42,018 nucleotides of DNA from contig NZ_CAKZYF010000172.1 in the NCBI RefSeq assembly GCF_937884665.1, positions 1 to 42,018 of the forward strand, in the 5' to 3' direction. The notes under the pieces were generated by a model that saw only the letters and a program-made list of their open reading frames with translations, made no database searches and was not told the origin of the DNA. How positions within the stretch are numbered: the stretch's first letter is position 1; every line of letters begins with the position of its first letter. Shown piece by piece: positions 16,705-25,468 of the stretch. The DNA is from an uncultured Allomuricauda sp. GTDB taxonomy: Bacteria > Bacteroidota > Bacteroidia > Flavobacteriales > Flavobacteriaceae. The translations under genes were made by a program, and so were the position numbers.

Positions 16705-18681
16705 ATGCAATACCATATCGGCCATTTGGACAAGCAAATTTTGATTGATTTATACAAGGGCATGTTGAAGCCGAGAATGATAGAAGAAAAAATGCTGATT
16801 TTGCTACGACAAGGAAAAATTTCAAAATGGTTCAGCGGAATAGGGCAGGAGGCTATATCTGTTGGTGTGACACAGTCGTTAAAGGAAGAAGAATATATTT
16901 TGCCGATGCACAGAAACCTCGGGGTGTTCACAACGAGGGAAGTTCCTCTTTTTCGACTTTTTGCACAATGGCAGGGCAAGGCAAGTGGTTTTACACAAGG
17001 AAGGGACCGAAGCTTCCATTTTGGTTCGCAAGAACATAAAATTGTGGGTATGATTTCCCATCTGGGACCACAATTGGGGGTTGCGGATGGTATTGCCCTG
17101 GCGGATATGCTCCGTCGTAAAAAAAGGGTTACCGCAGTTTTTACCGGCGAGGGGGGCACAAGTGAGGGAGATTTTCATGAAGCACTTAATGTTGCTTCCG
17201 TTTGGAACTTACCTGTTTTATTTTGCGTTGAAAATAATGGGTATGGACTTTCTACCCCGACCCGGGAACAATATAATTGCAAAAACCTCGCAGATCGTGC
17301 CAAAGGGTATGGTATGGAATCCAGGATAATTGATGGAAACAACATTTTGGAAGTGTACATGAAAGTGGACGAGTTGTGCAAATCGTTGAGAAAACGCCCA
17401 CGTCCTGTTCTTTTGGAGTTCAAGACGTTTCGAATGCGCGGTCATGAGGAAGCTAGTGGCACAAAATATGTTCCGGAGAAGCTTATGCAGAAATGGGAAA
17501 AAAAAGACCCTATCGCCAATTATGAGGCTTTTTTACTGGAAAAGGAATGTATAACTCCACAAGATATTGATCAATTCCGACAAAAAATCACTGAAGAAAT
17601 TGAAACCCATTTAAAAAAAGCCTTTGACGAACCTCCGGTAGAGGCAGATGTTGAAAAGGAGCTGGATGGGGTCTACATGCCCTTTGTGTACGAAGCCGTC
17701 TCGAGAGAATCAGATTCCAAGAACATCCGCTTTGTTGATGCGGTATCCGAGGGTTTGGAGCAATCCATGGAGCGTTACAATGAACTTATACTTCTAGGAC
17801 AAGATATCGCGGAATACGGGGGAGTATTCAAAATTACAGAAGGATTTACCCAGAAATTTGGAAAAAGTAGGGTGCGCAACACACCCATTTGCGAATCGGC
17901 AATTATCTCAACTGCCATGGGACTTTCCATAAACCAAATGAAAGCAGTGGTGGAAATGCAGTTCGCGGATTTTGTCAGTTCCGGTTTCAACCCCATTGTG
18001 AATTATTTGGCCAAGGTACATTATCGCTGGGGGGAAAATGCAGATGTGGTGATTCGCATGCCCTGTGGGGGAGGAGTGGGTGCTGGCCCTTTCCATTCCC
18101 AGACCAACGAGGCCTGGTTTACCAAAACACCTGGTCTCAAAGTGGTGTACCCCGCTTTTCCCTATGATGCCAAAGGACTTTTGGCCACGGCAATAAACGA
18201 TCCCAATCCCGTACTTTTTTTTGAACATAAAGGGCTGTATCGTAGTATTTATGGGGATGTACCTTCCGAATACTACACCTTGCCTTTTGGCGAAGCCGTT
18301 TTCTTGCAAAAGGGAGACGATGTCACCGTGGTAACCTATGGTGCCGCGGTACATTGGGCTTTGGAAATTTTAAAAAAACACACCAATATTGAAGCAGAAG
18401 TATTAGATTTGCGAACACTTCAACCTCTCGATTTTTCATCCATTTTGACCTCGGTCAAAAAAACAGGTAAATTGATTATTTTACAAGAAGACACGGTATT
18501 CGGAGGAATAGCCAGTGATATTTCGGCTATGGTGATGGAAAACTGTTTTCAGTTTTTGGATGCACCGGTACAACGGGTCGGAAGCTTGGAAACACCAGTT
18601 CCATTTTCCAAAAAATTGGAAGAGAACTTTTTGCCAAAAAAGCGATTTGAAGAGGCCCTACTTGAACTGCATGCATATTGA
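16705..18681 (+). CDS. 2-oxoacid dehydrogenase E1, alpha and beta subunits fused
   Basis: A 658-residue thiamine-diphosphate enzyme that joins the E1-alpha and E1-beta subunits in one chain. It is probably the branched-chain 2-oxoacid dehydrogenase E1, making isobutyryl-, isovaleryl- and 2-methylbutyryl-CoA. Residues 1-320 are the alpha part, with the TPP/Mg motif from GEGGTSEGDFHEAL to CVENNGYG (about 151-180). From about residue 340 the beta part follows (GQDIAEYGGVFKITEGF, then MPCGGGVGAGPFHSQ), ending in the transketolase C-terminal domain. The E2 and E3 subunits are not in the window. Branched acyl-CoAs prime iso-fatty acids in flavobacteria. The gene is 1.3 kb upstream of the type III PKS operon, which may be coincidence. 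Confidence 0.92.
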   Translation: MQYHIGHLDKQILIDLYKGMLKPRMIEEKMLILLRQGKISKWFSGIGQEAISVGVTQSLKEEEYILPMHRNLGVFTTREVPLFRLFAQWQGKASGFTQGRDRSFHFGSQEHKIVGMISHLGPQLGVADGIALADMLRRKKRVTAVFTGEGGTSEGDFHEALNVASVWNLPVLFCVENNGYGLSTPTREQYNCKNLADRAKGYGMESRIIDGNNILEVYMKVDELCKSLRKRPRPVLLEFKTFRMRGHEEASGTKYVPEKLMQKWEKKDPIANYEAFLLEKECITPQDIDQFRQKITEEIETHLKKAFDEPPVEADVEKELDGVYMPFVYEAVSRESDSKNIRFVDAVSEGLEQSMERYNELILLGQDIAEYGGVFKITEGFTQKFGKSRVRNTPICESAIISTAMGLSINQMKAVVEMQFADFVSSGFNPIVNYLAKVHYRWGENADVVIRMPCGGGVGAGPFHSQTNEAWFTKTPGLKVVYPAFPYDAKGLLATAINDPNPVLFFEHKGLYRSIYGDVPSEYYTLPFGEAVFLQKGDDVTVVTYGAAVHWALEILKKHTNIEAEVLDLRTLQPLDFSSILTSVKKTGKLIILQEDTVFGGIASDISAMVMENCFQFLDAPVQRVGSLETPVPFSKKLEENFLPKKRFEEALLELHAY

Positions 18682-18767
18682 TTGAAAACACTTAACAAAT
18701 TTTTAACAACACGGATGGCAAATTTGCATGTCCTATCCGTATATCCACTAATAAAACTCCAATTCTT

Positions 18768-19256
18768 ATGGTAAAAAAGACATTTTTAGTAATCGCAACA
18801 ATAAGCATACTGTTGTCCTCTTGCTCTGTATCCAAGAGCGCCCGGTCACAGAGAAACCTTTTCAGCGGAAGCTGGACCTTGGAGGACGTCTCTTATGAGA
18901 ACAACACCGGAACGTTCAAATCAGTACTTTTCAATGATGCCGAGGATATTTGTTTTGAAGGTAGTGACTGGTTTTTTCGGGACAATAACAGCACCGGAAG
19001 ATACACTATTTCCCAAAGTTCCCTCTGTCAAGGAGGCGATCGCTTTTTTAGATGGTCTGTAGTTGAACCAGCACAAAACTACAGCAGTCAATTACAGTTT
19101 AAATTTATTGACGAAAAACGTATAGACGTTTCAGGCGGATTCGGGTATCGTCTGAACATTGCCAACCTCAATGAGCAATCCATGACACTTAAATCCAATG
19201 TGTCCGTAGAAGGAGAGCCAGTAACCATTGTATACCAATTTTCCAAAAAACAATAA
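18768..19256 (+). CDS. Lipocalin-like lipoprotein
   Basis: A 162-residue predicted lipoprotein. The signal peptide ends in the lipobox LLSSC (Cys19). The mature part begins with the pattern FSGSWTLEDVSYENN and continues with beta-rich segments (TGRYTISQSS, MTLKSNVSVEG), as in the small lipocalin-like proteins common in Bacteroidota. A bound ligand cannot be predicted. It ends three bases before the OmpA-family gene, with which it surely forms an operon. The 86-base gap to the E1 gene leaves room for its own promoter. Confidence 0.8.
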   Translation: MVKKTFLVIATISILLSSCSVSKSARSQRNLFSGSWTLEDVSYENNTGTFKSVLFNDAEDICFEGSDWFFRDNNSTGRYTISQSSLCQGGDRFFRWSVVEPAQNYSSQLQFKFIDEKRIDVSGGFGYRLNIANLNEQSMTLKSNVSVEGEPVTIVYQFSKKQ

Positions 19257-19259
19257 CTC

Positions 19260-19949
19260 ATGAAAAATACATTTACAAAAAGCTTGGCAATCGTTATGGC
19301 ATTCGGTTTTATCATAAGTTGTGATGCTGTAAAAAACGCAAATAACACGCAAAAAGGAGCGGTGATAGGTGCCTCAGGAGGAGCTGTGATCGGTGGTGTA
19401 ATAGGAAACAATGTCGGCAAAGGAAACACGGCATTGGGGGCAATCATAGGCGCTGTGGTAGGCGGTGCCGCCGGAGGATACATAGGTAACCGTATGGACC
19501 GTCAGGCTGAGCGAATCGAAGAAGAAATTCCCGGTGCCGAGGTAAAGCGCGTAGGGGAGGGTAGCAACGTTACCTTTAACGAGGATGCTGGAGTTTATTT
19601 TGATACCAACAAATCTACCGTTCGGGGCACGTCAGCAGCTACTTTGGACAAATTGGCCGGAATATTCAATGAGTATCCAAAGTCCGTAATCTTGGTGGAA
19701 GGGCACACCGATAGTGCTGGGCCTGAAGATTATAATTTGAATTTATCCAAACAACGGGCAGAATCCGTAACGACGTATTTGATAGGTAAAGGAATATCCA
19801 GCGGTAGGTTCACCACAAAATGGTATGGAGAATCACAACCAAAAGCCACGAATGAGACTTCAGAAGGAAAAGCAAAAAATCGCCGTGTGGAATTGGCAAT
19901 TATTGCCAGTGATGCGCTAAAGGAAGAAGCTTACCAAAATACCAACTAA
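19260..19949 (+). CDS. OmpA-family lipoprotein with glycine-zipper domain
   Basis: A 229-residue outer-membrane-associated lipoprotein. The signal peptide ends with IISC (Cys21). A glycine-zipper segment follows (about residues 33-80, alternating Gly/Ala with hydrophobic residues), which probably inserts in or spans the membrane. Residues about 110-220 form an OmpA C-terminal peptidoglycan-binding domain: VYFDTNKS, VEGHTDSAGPEDYNLNLSKQ with the diaminopimelate-binding Asp, and KNRRVELAI with the conserved Arg. It should tether the outer membrane to the cell wall. It is the second gene of the lipocalin pair and is followed by a strong terminator. Confidence 0.93.
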   Translation: MKNTFTKSLAIVMAFGFIISCDAVKNANNTQKGAVIGASGGAVIGGVIGNNVGKGNTALGAIIGAVVGGAAGGYIGNRMDRQAERIEEEIPGAEVKRVGEGSNVTFNEDAGVYFDTNKSTVRGTSAATLDKLAGIFNEYPKSVILVEGHTDSAGPEDYNLNLSKQRAESVTTYLIGKGISSGRFTTKWYGESQPKATNETSEGKAKNRRVELAIIASDALKEEAYQNTN

Positions 19950-19978
19950 GAACGAAAGAAAACGTAAAAAGTTTCTTG

Positions 19979-20006
19979 AATCCCGGTCATTTTGGTCGGG
20001 ATTTTT
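19979..20006 (+). terminator. Intrinsic terminator after the OmpA-family gene
   Basis: The 7-base stem AATCCCG (19979-19985) pairs perfectly with CGGGATT (19997-20003), with an 11-base loop and a run of T after the stem. It starts 30 bases after the OmpA stop and ends only about 7 bases before the first possible start codon (20013) of the next operon. Confidence 0.8.
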
Positions 20007-20012
20007 GTTTGA

Positions 20013-21155
20013 ATGGTGTATCTTCCAATCGTGAATGCAGCAGAGGTTGTAATTATTGGTGGTGGATTGGCTGGATTGACCGCGGCTCTCGATTTGGCAA
20101 CGCGCGGAAAAGAAGTTTTGGTCATAGAAAAGAACCGTTATCCCCATCACAAGGTATGTGGGGAATATGTTTCCAATGAAGTTCGCCCATATCTATATTC
20201 TTTAGGTCTGGATGTTGGGGAACTGGCCCCAGTGGAAATAGAACAACTCCAATTAGGGACTTTTTCCGGAAAAATGGCGAAAGTCAAGTTGCCCCTGGGA
20301 GGTTTTGGAATCAGCAGGTATGCCTTGGACAACCATCTTTATGAATTGGCAAAGCGAAAAGGAGTTGTCTTCCATTTTGATACCGTCTTGGATATCATCT
20401 TCGAAGGAAATACGTTTGTGCTCAAATTGTCTTCCAAGACCATAACGGCGTCCGTGGTTATCGGAGCTTTTGGGAAAAGGTCCAATTTGGACAAAAGATT
20501 GAATCGGCCTTTTATTGAACGTAAATCAGCTTGGTTGGCCGTGAAGTGCCATTACGCCGATTATGACCATCCCGACAACATCGTATCCTTACAGACTTTT
20601 CCTGGCGGTTATGGTGGTTTATCCAAAACAGAAGCTGGCAACATCAACTTTTGTTATCTGGCACAATACGATAGATTTAAGAAAACGGGAAACCACACTC
20701 GGTTTCGAGAGCAAGTTTTGTCAAAAAATAAAATCCTTGATCATTTTTTAGAGAACGCAACCCCCGTCTTTAAAAAACCAATAAGCATTGGTCAGGTTTC
20801 TTTTGATAAGAAAAAAGCAGTGGAAAATCACGTGTTGATGTGCGGGGATACCGCTGGGCTTATCCATCCCCTATGTGGAAATGGAATGGCAATGGCCATT
20901 CACGGTGGAAAAATGGCTGCGGAAGGAGTGAACCGATTTTTGGAAAATACAAATTATACTAGAATTGCTATGGAAAGAGATTATGAAAAATTGTGGAATA
21001 TGGCTTTTAGAAAGCGATTATGGATGGGAAGGGCTTTGCAAAACCTTATGTTAAATACCAATTGGTTTGATTTAGTTCTCTCCGCTTTGGCCAGCTCCAG
21101 AGTAGTATTGACAGGTGTGATTTCGAGCACCCACGGAAAGCCAATCTTGAATTAA
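20013..21155 (+). CDS. FAD-dependent oxidoreductase, geranylgeranyl-reductase-like
   Basis: A 380-residue flavoprotein and the first gene of the type III PKS operon. The dinucleotide-binding motif is VVIIGGGLAGLTAALDLA (about residues 12-29), followed by the acidic end of beta-2 (VLVIEKN) and VCGEYVS, the CxxE-like motif of the geranylgeranyl-reductase/PHBH group. The second FAD motif is CGDTAGLIHPLCGNGMAMAI near residue 280. Relatives reduce isoprenoids or hydroxylate aromatic rings. In this context a ring hydroxylation or a reduction of the polyketide is likely (inference). The ATG at 20013 and the GTG at 20031 both fit. The stop overlaps the next ATG (TAATG). Confidence 0.88.
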   Translation: MVYLPIVNAAEVVIIGGGLAGLTAALDLATRGKEVLVIEKNRYPHHKVCGEYVSNEVRPYLYSLGLDVGELAPVEIEQLQLGTFSGKMAKVKLPLGGFGISRYALDNHLYELAKRKGVVFHFDTVLDIIFEGNTFVLKLSSKTITASVVIGAFGKRSNLDKRLNRPFIERKSAWLAVKCHYADYDHPDNIVSLQTFPGGYGGLSKTEAGNINFCYLAQYDRFKKTGNHTRFREQVLSKNKILDHFLENATPVFKKPISIGQVSFDKKKAVENHVLMCGDTAGLIHPLCGNGMAMAIHGGKMAAEGVNRFLENTNYTRIAMERDYEKLWNMAFRKRLWMGRALQNLMLNTNWFDLVLSALASSRVVLTGVISSTHGKPILN

Positions 21156-21871
21156 TGGATTTTTCAGTTCGCAGTAGGGTTGACGAAATGATGGATAACC
21201 CGAAAATGGAGTTACCGACCTTAAAAAAGGCCTACAAGGATATCAATCGATGCAATACGCTTTTAGGAGGGGAGTCGATTACGATAGCAGGTGTGTGGGA
21301 AATCATAAAAGTGGACCAAAAAAAATCGTATACGATTTTAGATATGGGATGTGGAGATGGTACCATGCTCCGTAAACTGTGCCTTTTTTTGAGGAAGAAA
21401 GGCATCCCGCATCAAATGACTGGTATTGACCTTCGGAACGATGTTTTACAGATTGCTTCCCAAAATAGCACAGATTTCCCAGAGATTACTTTTCGAAAAA
21501 TGGATATTTTAAAGGCGGATGAGACCTTCTCCTGCGACATCATCATCAATACACTGACCATGCACCATTTTGATGAAGATCACATTGATGCTTTCTTGAA
21601 TCAATTTGTGAAGCTGGCGAATGTAGGAATCGTAATCAATGACCTACATCGAAGCAAATTATCCTATTTCCTATTTAAGATATTTAGTTTTTTCTTTATC
21701 CAGACCCATGTGGCAAAGGTGGATGGATTGATTTCGATAAGTAAGGGATTTACCAAAAAAGACCTGTATCGACTCGCCAATAATATACCGAACGTTACGC
21801 ACAACATTCGATGGAAATGGGCATTTAGGTATTTATGGACCATGCAAATCAACCAATCTAAAGCGGTATGA
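21155..21871 (+). CDS. Class I SAM-dependent methyltransferase
   Basis: A 238-residue methyltransferase. Motif I is ILDMGCGDGTML (about residues 63-74), motif II is in MTGIDLRNDVL, and motif IV is CDIIINTLTMHHF, as in small-molecule methyltransferases of the UbiE/Methyltransf_25 type. The C-terminal part contains a hydrophobic stretch (YFLFKIFSFFFIQ) that might touch the membrane or a lipid substrate. It is joined to the flavoprotein by a one-base overlap and to the PKS by ATGA, so its likely substrate is the type III PKS product, by O- or C-methylation (inference). Confidence 0.88.
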   Translation: MDFSVRSRVDEMMDNPKMELPTLKKAYKDINRCNTLLGGESITIAGVWEIIKVDQKKSYTILDMGCGDGTMLRKLCLFLRKKGIPHQMTGIDLRNDVLQIASQNSTDFPEITFRKMDILKADETFSCDIIINTLTMHHFDEDHIDAFLNQFVKLANVGIVINDLHRSKLSYFLFKIFSFFFIQTHVAKVDGLISISKGFTKKDLYRLANNIPNVTHNIRWKWAFRYLWTMQINQSKAV

Positions 21872-22923
21872 GCGAAGTACGGGTCATAGAAGTAGCGAGA
21901 GAGCTGCCTAAATTCAGTAGACTCACATCGGAAATACTTCCCTTTGTTAAATTGTGGTTAGCTTCCCAGGAAGAGCGCTTTGTACGAAAGGTAATCAAGA
22001 TTTTTGAAGGCTCCGGTGTGGAGCGACGCTACGGCATTATGGACATAGAAGAGGTTTTCAATGCCACGTCCTTTCAAGAAAAAAACGACATCTACATCCG
22101 AGAGGCGAAATCAATGGGGCAACAAGTACTTTCTAAAGCGCTAGAAGGCGCCAATTGGAAAGCGAACACATTGGATTATATCATTACGGTAAGTTGCACA
22201 GGGATCATGATACCGTCCTTGGACGCGTATTTAGCCAATTCCCTCGGATTTAAAAAAGACATTGTTCGTCTGCCAGTAACGGAAATGGGTTGTGCTGCTG
22301 GCGTATCTGGACTAATTTATGCGAAACATTTTTTACGTTCAAACCCCGGAAAACGGGCGGCTGTAGTTGCTGTTGAGAGCCCAACCGCTACATTTCAATT
22401 GAACGATTTCTCCATGGCCAATATGGTAAGCGCAGCGATTTTTGGAGATGGCGCGGCTTGCGCTTTGTTGTCTTCTGAGGAGGATGCAATAGGCCCGGAA
22501 ATTGTTGGGGAGCAAATGTACCATTTTACCGATGCCACGCACCTGATGGGCTTCGATTTGACCAACACCGGTCTTAAGATGATTTTGGACCCTGAAGTCC
22601 CTCAAATGATTTCAACCCATTTTCCAGAGATAGTCCACCCGTTTTTAAAAAGTTGCGGGACCCAAATTGAAGATGTGGATTATTTGATTTTCCATCCAGG
22701 TGGACGAAAAATCGTGGAAACTGTAGAAGACTTGTTTGGAAAGTTGGGCAAAAACATAGACGAGACCCGTGATGTGCTAAAGAATTTTGGTAATATGAGC
22801 AGTGTTACGGTTTTGTATGTTTTGGAACAATTTCTGAAAAGACCTTACGAATCCGGGAAACAAGGCCTCATCCTAAGCTTTGGACCTGGTTTTTCTGCGC
22901 AGCGCGTATTGCTAAAATGGTAA
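21868..22923 (+). CDS. Type III polyketide synthase
   Basis: A 351-residue homodimeric type III PKS of the chalcone/stilbene synthase superfamily. The catalytic triad is intact: Cys142 (TEMGCAAGVSG), His276 (IFHPGGRKI) and Asn309 (GNMSSVTVL). The conserved FGPGF loop near the C-terminus is present. These enzymes take an acyl-CoA or acyl-ACP starter, add malonyl units without an ACP, and cyclise the chain to resorcinols, pyrones or phloroglucinols. The next genes form a partial fatty-acid synthase, which suggests a long or unusual acyl starter (inference). It overlaps the methyltransferase by four bases. Confidence 0.95.
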   Translation: MSEVRVIEVARELPKFSRLTSEILPFVKLWLASQEERFVRKVIKIFEGSGVERRYGIMDIEEVFNATSFQEKNDIYIREAKSMGQQVLSKALEGANWKANTLDYIITVSCTGIMIPSLDAYLANSLGFKKDIVRLPVTEMGCAAGVSGLIYAKHFLRSNPGKRAAVVAVESPTATFQLNDFSMANMVSAAIFGDGAACALLSSEEDAIGPEIVGEQMYHFTDATHLMGFDLTNTGLKMILDPEVPQMISTHFPEIVHPFLKSCGTQIEDVDYLIFHPGGRKIVETVEDLFGKLGKNIDETRDVLKNFGNMSSVTVLYVLEQFLKRPYESGKQGLILSFGPGFSAQRVLLKW

Positions 22924-22936
22924 TTTTAATTGCAAC

Positions 22937-23722
22937 ATGGCAGAGAAAACATCAAAATGGGCATTGATATTGGGGGGCAGTACCGGTTTAGGGCTTGCTA
23001 CGGCATCTAAGTTGGCGCGCCATGGGTTTAACCTTTTGATTCTTCACCGGGATAGAAGGGCCGATATGTTGGAAATCGAAAAGAATTTCGACGCTTTGGA
23101 GAAATACGGTGCCAAGGTCCACGCTTTTAATGTGGACGCCATCAATTCGGCCAAAATTTTAGAAACCCTCCCCAAACTTTCAAGTATCCTGAAAAATGAG
23201 AAAATTGACCTGCTTATCCATAGTATCGCCAAAGGTAATTTAAAGCCCATGTACTCTCAAGATACCCGTGTTTTGAGCAGTTTAGACTTTCAGCATACAA
23301 TAAAAGCCATGGGTATTAATTTATACGAATGGACTCAGGCACTGGTACAGCATGAGCTTTTTGCGGATGATTCCCGAATCATTGCCTTTACCAGTGAAGG
23401 TAGTACCAAGGCTTGGACGGGTTATGCCGCGGTATCAGCCGCCAAGGCCACCCTGGAGTCCATTGTACGCAGTATGGCATTTGAGTTTGCCCCTTTGGGC
23501 ATCAAAGTGAATTGTGTTCAGGCGGGTATTACCCAGACAAGGTCTTTCCAAATGATTCCTAACAGTGAAGCCTTAAAATTACAGGCAAAGGCCAAAAATC
23601 CATTTAAGCGTTTAACAACTCCTGAGGATGTAGCCAATGTAGTCTATCTTTTGACCTTGGAAGAAGCAAAGTGGATCAATGGGACGATACTAAAAGTAGA
23701 TGGAGGTGAGAGTTTGCAATAA
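22937..23722 (+). CDS. SDR oxidoreductase, FabL-like enoyl-ACP reductase
   Basis: A 261-residue short-chain dehydrogenase. The cofactor motif is LGGSTGLGLATAS (about 13-25). The catalytic Tyr and Lys are spaced YAAVSAAK, that is Y-x6-K, as in enoyl-ACP reductases FabI and FabL, not Y-x3-K as in FabG ketoreductases. LLIHSIAKG, the Ala-Gly in VQAGITQTRS where FabG has Pro-Gly, and the FPN-like IPNSEAL segment also resemble FabL of Bacillus. I therefore call it an enoyl reductase, though databases will probably list it only as an SDR. It starts 13 bases after the PKS stop. No ketoreductase gene is seen in the operon. Confidence 0.8.
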   Translation: MAEKTSKWALILGGSTGLGLATASKLARHGFNLLILHRDRRADMLEIEKNFDALEKYGAKVHAFNVDAINSAKILETLPKLSSILKNEKIDLLIHSIAKGNLKPMYSQDTRVLSSLDFQHTIKAMGINLYEWTQALVQHELFADDSRIIAFTSEGSTKAWTGYAAVSAAKATLESIVRSMAFEFAPLGIKVNCVQAGITQTRSFQMIPNSEALKLQAKAKNPFKRLTTPEDVANVVYLLTLEEAKWINGTILKVDGGESLQ

Positions 23723-23748
23723 TCATTTCCCAGAGTAAAAATGAAGCT

Positions 23749-24198
23749 ATGGCACACGAAATAATAGAAAAACTTCCATATTCCCACCCTTTTTTGTTCG
23801 TGGATGATTTACAGGATATAAATCAGAATGGGGTGATAGGTAGCTTTACTTTTAAAAATGAGTTGGACTTCTTTCGAGGACATTTTAAAGAAGCACCTGT
23901 TACACCAGGGGTTATTTTGACCGAATGCTGCGCTCAAATCGGTTTGGTATGCCTTGGTATCTATTTGCTCGATGCGCAAGTAAAAGACTTTGAAAAACCA
24001 CAGCTTGCTTTAAGTAGTTCGGAAATGGAATTTTATTTACCCGTTTTTCCAGATGAAACCGTACGAGTAGAGTCCGAAAAAATCTATTTTCGATTTAATA
24101 AGCTAAAGTGTAAAGTGAAACTTTTTAACCAATCCGGGAAATTGGCTTGCAAGGGGATATTGGCAGGGATGTTAACAGGAGTTGAGAGTGGAAAATAG
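23749..24198 (+). CDS. FabZ-like 3-hydroxyacyl-ACP dehydratase
   Basis: A 149-residue hot-dog-fold dehydratase. The motif set is LPYSHPFLFVDD (about 9-20), then FFRGHF with catalytic His45, and PVTPGVILTECCAQ with Glu59. The His-to-Glu spacing of 14 equals that of FabZ. It would dehydrate 3-hydroxyacyl chains on the ACP encoded two genes later. It is short like FabZ and has no fusion partner. The end overlaps the ketosynthase start, which suggests coupled translation. Confidence 0.9.
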   Translation: MAHEIIEKLPYSHPFLFVDDLQDINQNGVIGSFTFKNELDFFRGHFKEAPVTPGVILTECCAQIGLVCLGIYLLDAQVKDFEKPQLALSSSEMEFYLPVFPDETVRVESEKIYFRFNKLKCKVKLFNQSGKLACKGILAGMLTGVESGK

Positions 24199-25465
24199 AG
24201 TCGTGATAACCGGTCTGGGGGTATGCGCCCCAAACGGAATAGGTCTTTCCAATTTTGGTGAAGCACTGTCACATGGTCAGAGCGGAATACGTTTCCAAAA
24301 GGATTTGAACCGACTAAATTTCTCATGTCAAATAGCTGGAAGTCCAAATATTGAAGAAATTGACCTAAATAAATACTTTAGTAAAGTTCAACTTAGGGGA
24401 CTGGAAGCTTCAGGTCTTATTTATGGCGTGATTGCCGGTAAAGACGCTTGGTCGGATTCAGGTCTCGCTCCAGCAAAGGATGACGCGCCTGACTGGGAAA
24501 GTGGCGTAGTCTTCGGTACCGGTATGCTCGGAGTGGAGCGATTCAGAAATGCCATCTATGCTGTTGACGCCGGGAACGTTCGGCGCTCTGGAAGTACCAC
24601 CGTAATCCAGACCATGGCCAGTGGGATAAGTGCCTATTTAGGCGGAATGTTGGGATGCGGTAATCAGGTCACTACGAATTCATCTGCCTGTACAACCGGC
24701 ACTGAGGCCTTGATTATGGGATATGAGCGCATAAAACTGGGAAAAGCATCTCGCATGTTGGTAGGTAGCTGTAGTGATAGCGGACCTTATATCTGGGGAG
24801 GTTTTGACGCGATGCGCATATTGCCGAACAGCTATAACGATAATCCTGAAGAAGCCAGTAGGCCTATGAGCGCATCAGCTACGGGATTTGTACCAGGAAG
24901 TGGGGCAGGGGCCTTGGTGTTGGAGTCTTTAGAAAGCGCCTTGGAACGGAATGCCAAAATCTATGCCGAGGTGATTGGGGGAGTTGTCAACAGTGGAGGC
25001 CAACGGGCCGAGGGCAGTATGACCGCACCTAATAGTAGAGCGGTTCAAGCGTGTATAAGGTCGGCTGTCAAAAATGCGGGTATCGCCCCTGGAGAAATTG
25101 AGGTAATCAATGGACATTTGACGGCGACTACCAAAGACCCTCTGGAGATAGAAAATTGGAGCTCGGCGTTGGGAAGAAAAGGCAAGGATTTCCCATTTAT
25201 AAACAGTTTTAAAGGGATGTTTGGCCATTGTCTTGCCGCTGCGGGAAGCATAGAATGCGTTGGAACTGTTCTTCAGTTTGAGAGACAACAGGTTTTCGGA
25301 AATGTAAACTGTGCCGACATCCATCCTGAAATTTTGAAAACCATCCATAAATCGTGTATCCCTCAAAAAAGCTTTTCATACAGCCCTAAAATTATGGCAA
25401 AAGCCAGTTTTGGTTTTGGGGATGTGAATGCCTGTGTTATTTTTAAAGCCTATTCTAAAAACTAG
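24188..25465 (+). CDS. FabF-like beta-ketoacyl-ACP synthase
   Basis: A ketosynthase of about 425 residues with a complete Cys-His-His triad: Cys in TNSSACTTGTEAL (about 168), His in VINGHLTATTKDP (about 310) and His in FKGMFGHCLAAAG (about 347), plus the GSGAGALVL core. It would elongate ACP-bound chains by decarboxylative condensation. Some relatives in secondary operons act as specialised FabF enzymes. Two starts are possible: GTG at 24188 (MENRVVITGLG, preferred) and TTG at 24182. It overlaps the dehydratase gene by about 11 bases and is followed after three bases by the ACP. No chain-length-factor partner is present. Confidence 0.93.
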   Translation: MENRVVITGLGVCAPNGIGLSNFGEALSHGQSGIRFQKDLNRLNFSCQIAGSPNIEEIDLNKYFSKVQLRGLEASGLIYGVIAGKDAWSDSGLAPAKDDAPDWESGVVFGTGMLGVERFRNAIYAVDAGNVRRSGSTTVIQTMASGISAYLGGMLGCGNQVTTNSSACTTGTEALIMGYERIKLGKASRMLVGSCSDSGPYIWGGFDAMRILPNSYNDNPEEASRPMSASATGFVPGSGAGALVLESLESALERNAKIYAEVIGGVVNSGGQRAEGSMTAPNSRAVQACIRSAVKNAGIAPGEIEVINGHLTATTKDPLEIENWSSALGRKGKDFPFINSFKGMFGHCLAAAGSIECVGTVLQFERQQVFGNVNCADIHPEILKTIHKSCIPQKSFSYSPKIMAKASFGFGDVNACVIFKAYSKN

Positions 25466-25468
25466 GAA

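Noticed and set aside
17908-18354. 148-codon minus-strand frame opposite the E1 gene
   Set aside because: It covers the catalytic region of a well-conserved enzyme gene on the other strand and resembles no family.
24929-25366. 145-codon minus-strand frame opposite the ketosynthase
   Set aside because: It is a shadow of the ketosynthase codons, without promoter or family match.
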